64,000 nt of DNA, taken from contig NW_017804243.1 of the NCBI RefSeq assembly GCF_001625305.1, positions 1,262,573 through 1,326,572 on the forward strand, written 5' to 3'. The notes under the pieces are model-generated. The model saw nothing but the letters and a program-made list of their open reading frames with translations. It searched no databases and was not told the origin of the DNA. The stretch's first letter is position 1. Each line of letters opens with the position of its first letter. The position numbers and the translations under genes were made by a program. Shown here one piece after another: positions 58,401 through 64,000 of this stretch. The DNA comes from Branchiostoma belcheri (Eukaryota; Chordata; Leptocardii; Amphioxiformes; Branchiostomatidae).

Positions 58401-61400
58401 TCATCCACCAAGAGGCCGGTATTTGAACTTGACCTTTGTCTTTCCAAGACTTACCAACAATCCAAATATCATCATACTGACTACAAATGTGCGGAAACAC
58501 AAACACACAGACACACACACACAGAGACAGGCCAAAAACAATACCTCCATTTTTCATGGAGGTAATAAAACGAAAACACGTTCCTAAGACTTAGAGATGG
58601 CAATAGCTGGTTGCTGTGGGTATCATTTTAAGTTCAACTTGGTTTCAACTTAAGTGTTTCTCGTATGTTATATTCATCTCACGGATACCTTGTTTCATTC
58701 CTTAAAGATATTTCTTATAACATTTTAACGCATATGAAAATACCAGTAATATCCTCTGTAACAAAAAAATCGCACTATTTCTGGCTCGCCAGTTGATGAA
58801 TTTACTATAGTGTGTCTTGTCCTAAGGCCTTGTACTTTCGTCTACATCTAAATAACGTGTAAACGTTATGAGATACTGCAAAATTTTGATTGTAAGACAA
58901 AACTACTGGATACGTAGTCATGAACTTCATTAGTGTTGAGTATAAATAAATTTGCCTTACTATGGCTTTTATTATCATTCAATTATCATTCATTCCTAGA
59001 CCATGCAATCGAGATGTGGAGGACGTTATATTTATCTCATGAATATATTTGTAATTCAATTGACTTGAATTACCTTCTTCCATTCCTAAAAGATATTTTT
59101 CATATTATTTCAACGCATATGAAGATAATGTAAATTTCATGCAGGCGCCACGCCCATGCAGCAGCCTCAGACTGATTGGAGGTCCCTTGCGGACGCGGCT
59201 GCGAAAATACCCAACCCTATGTACAACACTGGAACAGGTAAAACGTTGATTGTGATAGGATATGAGGATTTTCAAATACTCTTTTGATGTGATAACTTTT
59301 TCAAAAAGAAATAAAAAGGAAACATGTTCCCAAGACTTTGAGATGGCAATAGCTGGTTGCTGTGGGTATCATTTTAAGTTCAACTTGGTTTCAACTTAAG
59401 TGTTTCCTTTATCTTACATTCATCTAACGGATACCTTGTTTCATTCTTTAAATATATTTCTTATAACATTTTAACGCATATGAAAATAATGTAAATTTCA
59501 TTCAGGCGCCACGCCCATGCAGCAGTCTCAGACTGATTGGAGGTCACTTGCGGACGCGGCTGCGAATATACCCAACCCTATGTACAACACTGGAACAGGT
59601 GAAACGTTGTCTCCGATAGCTAAGATTAGGACCTTTAAATACATGGTACAAATCAGAGAAGACATGTTAGAGGTACTCTCTCTCTGTCTAAGGGAACTTA
59701 ACGAATACTAGTATGTCACACATAACAGACCTGTGCTATTATGTAGGAAAATTTTTGATATGTACATGTACATGTACTCTGTTGCCTGCTCCTAAAAGTA
59801 TGTGATAATATGTTTTGTAAGACAGAAATCTGTTGTGAAAAAATGTCCATACTGTAACGTACATTTTGTGACATAGTACATAATAGTACATTCTGTGCTA
59901 TTATGTATTCATCATCTTTAAGCTTTTAAGAGTTTAAGCTTCACTATCCAGGACTATGAATTGGTATGGATATTAGGAGTGGCTGTATGTACTAAACACT
60001 TAATACTTGTAGATGAAAAGCTCTGATACAGCTACAAATTTTATGTTGTAAGCCAGAAATGTACCTTATATGACCATGACTTATATGGACAACAATGTTA
60101 CTCATGCATATGATGGAATAAAAGTCAAGTTAAAAAAAATGGGCACTCTCTCCACTAGCTGCCGTCACACGAGACAGTAAAGTAAAGGTTGCCCCACGAA
60201 AAAACCTTTAAATAGCCTTTTAATATTATATATATATTTAGAACCGGCAATTGATGGATGGATTCTGTAGGTATCATATTAGTGAACGGTTGATTTGTCC
60301 TAAAATACCAGGTGTCGATATTTCCATTCTGATTGATTTCGGTTACCTGGTTCTATTCCTGAAAGATCTTTTCACATAACTTTGTAACCCACTTTGAGAT
60401 GATTTAAACATTATTCAGGCGCCAGGAACGGGCAGCATCATCAGACTGATACTACGTCACAAGCGGACGCGTCTGCGAATGTACCCAACCAGAGACACAC
60501 CGCTTTAACAGGTAGGTTGTTGTGCTTTTTCTAGTAGGACAAGTACTTTTAGATAGCGCCTTACCATTATTACATCCTCTGTAGCAAAAAAAAATCGCAC
60601 TATTTCTGGCTCACCTGTTGATGAATTACTATAGTGTGTCTTGCCCTAAGGCACTGTACTTCCGTCTAGATCTAACAGTCACTTGTGTCACTGTTAATGT
60701 TGTAAGTGAGATACTGCAAAATTTCGATTGTAAGACAAAACAATACGTAGACATGAACTTCATTAGTGTTGAGTATAAATAAATGTTCCTTACTATGGCC
60801 TTTATTATCATTCAAGTATCATTCAATCCTAGATCGTGCAATCGAGATGTGGAGGATGGTGAGATCCAGTACGTTTTTCTGGGTTGCACCGGGTTGCGGT
60901 CTGCTTGTGATAGCAGCAGTTGCCATAGCTGCAATCGTGGCTTCCCTCCCCATATCAAGAGGAAAGGTAAGGCAACACACAGTCTCTTATTCTGATCCAA
61001 CAAATTTCTCTGATCGAGTTTTCCTTAGTGATGCTGTCTTCCTGTGATGCCTTTCTCATTTTTTATGAACAATTTTAGGTGACGCAGGACACAGGGGACC
61101 CAGATATTGATGTCATGCTGAATGTATCAGCTTTTCCGTCATGGTGGACAACATTTGACAACAGCTCGGCCTTTCACGAGTCTACCTTACCTTCTTTCAC
61201 ATCGACACCGCTTAAAGGTATCGTTCATGACACCAAATGTTAGACTAGAACAAGCGTCTTTTTTCTGACAACCACCGGTGCCCTTAATCCATATACATTT
61301 GTAATAAGAATACGTCCCTCTTACAATATTGTTCTGTGTCCAAGACTCAACGCGAATATACTGTAAACACCTGATAACTTTACTTGTGATGAGAAGAACC

Positions 61401-64000
61401 TTTGGAACAATTCATTTCAGCAAAATTTTGATATGGATTATTTCGATTTTTCATCAACGAAGAATTGAGGTGTTAAAAAACTATTGTAGAGTCGAACTCG
61501 TTGCAACCATGAACAGTTGGGGCATTATCATTAGAAAAATTTAGAGACATCTCCGGCAATTAGATGTGCAGAGATTGGACAACTGCAATTAGATGTGAAA
61601 ACTCATGCAATGCATTGTGTGTGCCCGCTGCCGCTGCGCCGCGTGCCTGCGAAGCTGGTATGTTACACCGAAAGGCGGTTATATCGACTATGAAGATAGA
61701 TGGAATGAAGAGTGAAACAAGCTTCTTTTGCTCACAAATATTGCACACAATTGTTTTCTTTTCTCTTTGAAACTTTGAATTACAAGCAAAACATTCTAGC
61801 AAATCAAGGCGGTCTTCATATGCATCCTTTAAATTCTGTGACTTGAGATCAGCGACCTGAACAACCTTCAAATGTGCCAATGGTTGGGAACACATTTCTA
61901 TGCTTAGCAGCACAGAGCATATTTTCTGTTTTATGCAGACATCGATGAGTGTATCAAACGGCCATGTCTACATGGGCGCTGTGTGAACTACCCTGGTGGA
62001 TACCGATGCACCTGCTCACGTGGATGGACTGGACAGAATTGTCGGCAAGGTACCTTTCATGACGTTCCTAATGTTGATTATAATTTTGGAGCTGTGTTGG
62101 TTATAATTTTACACTTATTAAGCTTACGTTATTTTGTCTTTGTGTATCCAATATTACTTTGAGTTATTTCTGCTAACATTTCTTTCCGATTTCTTCACAG
62201 ACATTAACGAATGTACCAGAAACCCGTGTCAGCATGGATCTTGTGTTAACACTAATGGCGGATACCGCTGCAACTGCCAACAAGGATGGACTGGAACAAA
62301 CTGTCATCAAGGTAGTTTTCCTTGATAAAAAATCGATTGACCTGTAGCCTGAAATTTAAACCAGTGTCCTCCAAGGATGTTCCAAAAACCTGTTCCGTAC
62401 CGCCTGATGTTAAACACCTGTCACACGTTCAGAACTCCCCCCCCCAAAAAAAACCAGCCGACCAACGTTGGAGTAAGGTAGTCTGACCAGATTTAAGCCA
62501 TTTCTACCTTCCTATAGGAATCTAATCAAAATTGAGCCAACTATGTCTTTACCTGCTGAGCTAGAACACCAGTCAACCAGCCAATCAATGGCTGAACCCC
62601 CTGTCCACACACGAATGTTTATACATTTGTCTGGCGCAGTCGAACACAAACCGACCTAACCGAACATCATGGCCAGTCTCCCGTCCTACTCCCAACCATG
62701 GTTTTTGCACTTGGATAATGTTTAGGAGGCCAAGTTCGTGAATGTGTGACTGTGACAGGTCCTTTAGATTACAACATGCAGTTTTTCACAGTCCGACCAT
62801 GCCAAAGTGGGAGGATTGACTATAACATCCAATGCCACAAGTTGTTTAAACACAAAGTCAATGTACCTACTTGCATGGATGGACAGGACAGGATTGTCGC
62901 CAAACATGACGTTCCTAATGTTGATTATAATTTTACACCTGTTGCTTTGAATGTCCTGTAAAGCTTATGTTGTTTGTATTGATGTATTCAATATCCCCGT
63001 TATTTCCCGGAAATAACAGTTCTTTTCGTTTCATCACAGACATTAGAAAATGTACCAGAAACCCGTGTCAGCATGGAACATGTGTTAACACTTATGGCGG
63101 ATACCGCTGCAACTGCCAACAAGGATGGACTGGAACAAACTGTCATCAAGGTAGTTTTCCTTGATAAAAAATCGATTGACCTTTAGCCTGGGACTTAAGT
63201 CAGTGTCCTCCAAGAATGTTCCAAAAACCTGTTCCGTACCACCTGACGTTACGTCTCTTTCACACATTCAATGGCGTCATTCCCGTGTCAAAATTACGGA
63301 CATACAAAACGTCACGTCCGCCAGGCAAACGTCACGTATGACAAAACGTACTGATACGTTACGCTCAGTAATTTCCATGTCAAAATTACATACGTTCAAA
63401 ACGTCACGTATGGCAAAACCTATGCGTAAGTACGCGTGTTGTTGCAATTTCCGTTTTAAAATTACGCACGGGAAAAGCGTCAAACTATTGTATGCCAAGC
63501 CACGCGTCACTTATGGCAACAGGTCATTTTCTCCACCTAACGACAGCCTTATCTTAACAGAGAAAGCTATTCTTGCATTTCCTCGTTAATTATGCAAACG
63601 AGGTTGTAAGTTGAATACCTTATGTTAATTGATGTTCACCTTCACAAACCGACCTGGCGGAACATCAGTCGACCTTTCTCACGTACGCCCTACTCCTTAC
63701 CTTGGTTGGTATGTGTGTGTGTGGGTGGGGGGGGGGGTGGCTGATGTTCAGGAGGCTAAATTCGTGAATCTTTTTCACAGCCCCCCGACGATGTCAGAGT
63801 GGTTGGAGCGAATATAACAACCACTGTTACAAGTTCTTCAAAGACAAAGTCAGTTGGGACGCTGCAAACGGGAGGTGCAAACAGCATGGTGCAAATCTTG
63901 CTTCTGTCGGAAGCGCTGGCGAGAACAACTTCATCGCACGTCTCATCTCGGATGGTGGGTGATGGCTCATTTACTTAATAGTGTAACATGCACGTATGTA
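55094..64000 (+). CDS. Type II membrane protein with EGF and C-type lectin domains (partial, runs off window)
   Basis: Eleven plus-strand exons give 486 residues before the window ends, all in consistent phase. Seen: acidic cytoplasmic exon (1-102), four duplicated 31-codon exons (103-226) with NPMY motifs in copies 2 and 3, a transmembrane exon (helix about 240-267), a stalk exon with N-glycosylation sequons NVS and NSS (272-317), three EGF domains (318-428), then the first half of a C-type lectin domain (429-486). The lack of a signal peptide and the order of parts indicate type II topology. Known: NPxY motifs recruit PTB-domain and clathrin adaptors; CTLDs often bind sugars. Inference: an endocytic or signalling lectin receptor. 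Sugar-contact residues lie in the missing half. The start is an ATG opening a long frame with a clean GTATGT donor; a second Met lies two codons on. Confidence 0.85.
55745..56285 (+). mobile_element. LINE polymerase C-terminal fragment, broken
   Basis: EITINNYELEVVPKFTNLGS, then a stop, then LRYGSETWSLYSSQEKKLHT and RSLCRILNIKSNDYVSN, TRANIPSM, KICRMSNGKIPKDMLYSEL: the conserved C-terminal region of LINE reverse transcriptases. It carries a stop near 55855 and an apparent frame shift near 55930. Located in intron 1 of the EGF/CTLD receptor. Confidence 0.85.
56290..57420. other. Intron sequence, repeat-like
   Basis: AT-rich with several ATGACGTCAT-type and CCATRGCAACAC motifs, a style common in dispersed repeats; no exon found. 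Confidence 0.45.
57507..57599 (+). CDS. Cytoplasmic repeat exon, copy 1
   Basis: 93 bases, acceptor ATTCAG|GCG, donor ACAG|GTAAAA, phase 1-1. It encodes MQQSQTDWRPLADAAANK then NLMYTSG; the NPMY of the other copies is NLMY here. Confidence 0.78.
58240..58566 (+). repeat. Dispersed repeat, intronic
   Basis: Same family as 53250-53580 and 42585-42792, ending AATACCTCCATTTTTCATGG, with a CACA-rich microsatellite inside. Confidence 0.72.
58999..59035 (+). pseudogene. Remnant of a duplicated transmembrane exon
   Basis: TCCTAG followed by a near copy of the first bases of the transmembrane exon (60833), reading CAATCGAGATGTGGAGGA, then similarity stops. The preceding intron, including the TTTCTGGCTC block, is also duplicated. 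Confidence 0.65.
59145..59237 (+). CDS. Cytoplasmic repeat exon, copy 2
   Basis: 93 bases, phase 1-1, acceptor TGCAG|GCG, donor ACAG|GTAAAA. It encodes QTDWRSLADAAAKIPNPMYN with an intact NPMY (NPxY) motif. Confidence 0.8.
59506..59598 (+). CDS. Cytoplasmic repeat exon, copy 3
   Basis: 93 bases, phase 1-1, acceptor TTCAG|GCG, donor ACAG|GTGAAA. Nearly identical to copy 2 and keeps IPNPMYNTG. The donor sequence differs at the fourth intron base. Confidence 0.8.
59600..60150. other. Intron between repeat exons 3 and 4
   Basis: Unique relative to the other repeat introns, ending GGAATAAAAGTCAAGTTAAAAAA, which looks like a polyadenylated 3' end; may be an inserted retrocopy or LINE tail. Confidence 0.4.
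60419..60511 (+). CDS. Cytoplasmic repeat exon, copy 4 (diverged)
   Basis: 93 bases, phase 1-1, acceptor TTCAG|GCG, donor ACAG|GTAGGT. The same framework is recognisable (QTDT, QADASANVPN) but the Tyr motif is replaced by NQRHTAL. Confidence 0.68.
60833..60966 (+). CDS. EGF/CTLD receptor transmembrane exon
   Basis: Acceptor TCCTAG|ATC, donor AAAG|GTAAGG, phase 1 to 0. It encodes basic residues before the helix (MWRMVRS) and a Val/Ala/Ile-rich helix (GLLVIAAVAIAAIVASL), then SRGK. Confidence 0.82.
61079..61217 (+). CDS. EGF/CTLD receptor stalk exon
   Basis: Acceptor TTTTAG|GTG, donor AAAG|GTATCG, phase 0 to 1. It encodes an acidic then Ser/Thr-rich extracellular linker with sequons NVS and NSS. 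Confidence 0.72.
61590..61700 (+). repeat. LINE 3'-tail fragment, plus strand
   Basis: GCCGCTGCGCCGCGTGCCTG, CGAAGCTGGTATGTTACACC, GAAAGGCGGTTATA: the inverse of the 21545, 29915 and 31862 tails. Intronic. Confidence 0.72.
61939..62049 (+). CDS. EGF-like domain exon 1 (Ca-binding type)
   Basis: 111 bases, phase 1-1, acceptor ATGCAG|ACA, donor CAAG|GTACCT. Six cysteines in EGF spacing, opening DIDEC and carrying the GGYRCTC core, so the Ca-binding consensus is present. Confidence 0.93.
62201..62311 (+). CDS. EGF-like domain exon 2 (Ca-binding type)
   Basis: 111 bases, phase 1-1, acceptor CACAG|ACA, donor CAAG|GTAGTT. Opens DINEC, then CQHGSCVNTNGGYRC and six cysteines. Confidence 0.93.
62788..62871 (+). 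pseudogene. Decayed CTLD exon left by tandem duplication
   Basis: The frame reads RPCQSGRIDYNIQCHKLFKHKVN, clearly a diverged copy of the CTLD exon start at 63791. It loses similarity after KVN and continues directly into sequence like the inside and downstream intron of EGF exon 1, so it cannot encode a domain. Confidence 0.75.
63040..63150 (+). CDS. EGF-like domain exon 3 (Ca motif altered)
   Basis: 111 bases, phase 1-1, same borders as EGF exon 2 and almost the same sequence. The opening is DIRKC in place of DINEC, so the acidic Ca ligand is changed to Lys; Ca binding is probably lost or weakened. All six cysteines remain. Confidence 0.92.
63265..63500. repeat. Short imperfect repeats rich in ACGTCACG
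   Basis: CAAAACGTCACG occurs at 63307 and 63399, with CAAACGTCACG at 63327, AGCGTCA, CGCGTCAC and related forms nearby, interleaved with GTCAAAATTAC (63288, 63379). It lies in the intron between EGF exon 3 and the CTLD exon. Confidence 0.7.
63781..63954 (+). CDS. C-type lectin domain, first-half exon
   Basis: Acceptor TCACAG|CCC, donor GATG|GTGGGT, phase 1-1, 58 codons. It encodes CQSGWSEYNNHCYKFFKDKVSWDAANGRCKQ in register with CTLD starts (WxxxxxxCYK, W..A...C), then GANLASV and NFIARLI. The second half with the sugar-site residues is outside the window. Confidence 0.92.

Larger units (their letters stand above)
58575..59505 (+). repeat. Duplicated intron blocks around the cytoplasmic repeat exons
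   Basis: 58585-58740 and 59330-59480 are near-identical (AGCTGGTTGCTGTGGGTATC, CACGGATACCTTGTTTCATT). The first copy is not followed by an exon. 58750-59020 matches 60585-60855 (GCACTATTTCTGGCTC). Confidence 0.82.

Noticed and set aside
1..64000. CRISPR array, operon, phage or plasmid features
   Set aside because: None seen. The split genes, GT/AG introns and SINE/LINE content are animal nuclear, so prokaryotic systems do not apply.

Overview
The window is animal nuclear DNA, most likely from an amphioxus (Branchiostoma-type cephalochordate). Genes are split by introns with GT/AG borders. Domains such as SUEL lectin, Ca-binding EGF and C-type lectin sit on symmetric phase 1-1 exons, and the spaces between are full of MITEs, tRNA-derived SINEs and LINE ends. 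The species is inferred from this character, not proven. The first 34 kb is mostly non-coding, and there is one 20-base run of N at 2621-2640.

Layout. 1-5 kb: tandem copies of anonymous sequence, one of them split by a TA-flanked inverted-repeat element. 5-23 kb: dispersed and tandem repeats, a Harbinger-like and a hAT-like MITE, and two weak minus-strand exons near 16 kb. 23.0-23.4 kb (-): first coding exon of a protein with a membrane hairpin followed by the apparent start of an SMP lipid-transfer domain. 24.5 kb: a complete SINE with target-site duplications. 27-32 kb: tandem repeats and two LINE 3' ends whose tail matches that SINE. 34.4-39.0 kb (-): a complete seven-exon DHRS11-like short-chain dehydrogenase gene. 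41.4-50.9 kb (-): a ten-exon gene for a predicted 636-residue type II membrane protein with an extracellular SUEL lectin domain and a Vps62-like domain. 55.1 kb to the window end (+): a second type II membrane protein, with four tandemly duplicated 31-codon cytoplasmic exons, a transmembrane exon, a stalk, three EGF domains and the first half of a C-type lectin domain; it runs off the right edge.

The two membrane-protein genes are head to head, about 4.2 kb between their ATG codons. Both look like surface recognition proteins: a short Tyr-containing cytoplasmic tail, one membrane pass, a Ser/Thr-rich or glycosylated stalk, then carbohydrate-binding-type domains. The most unusual points are the SUEL plus Vps62 combination, the amplification of a cytoplasmic exon carrying an NPxY motif, and a visible unequal-crossover scar that duplicated an EGF/lectin exon pair. 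All exon borders were read by eye from reading frame, splice signals and phase; no transcript or database evidence was available.
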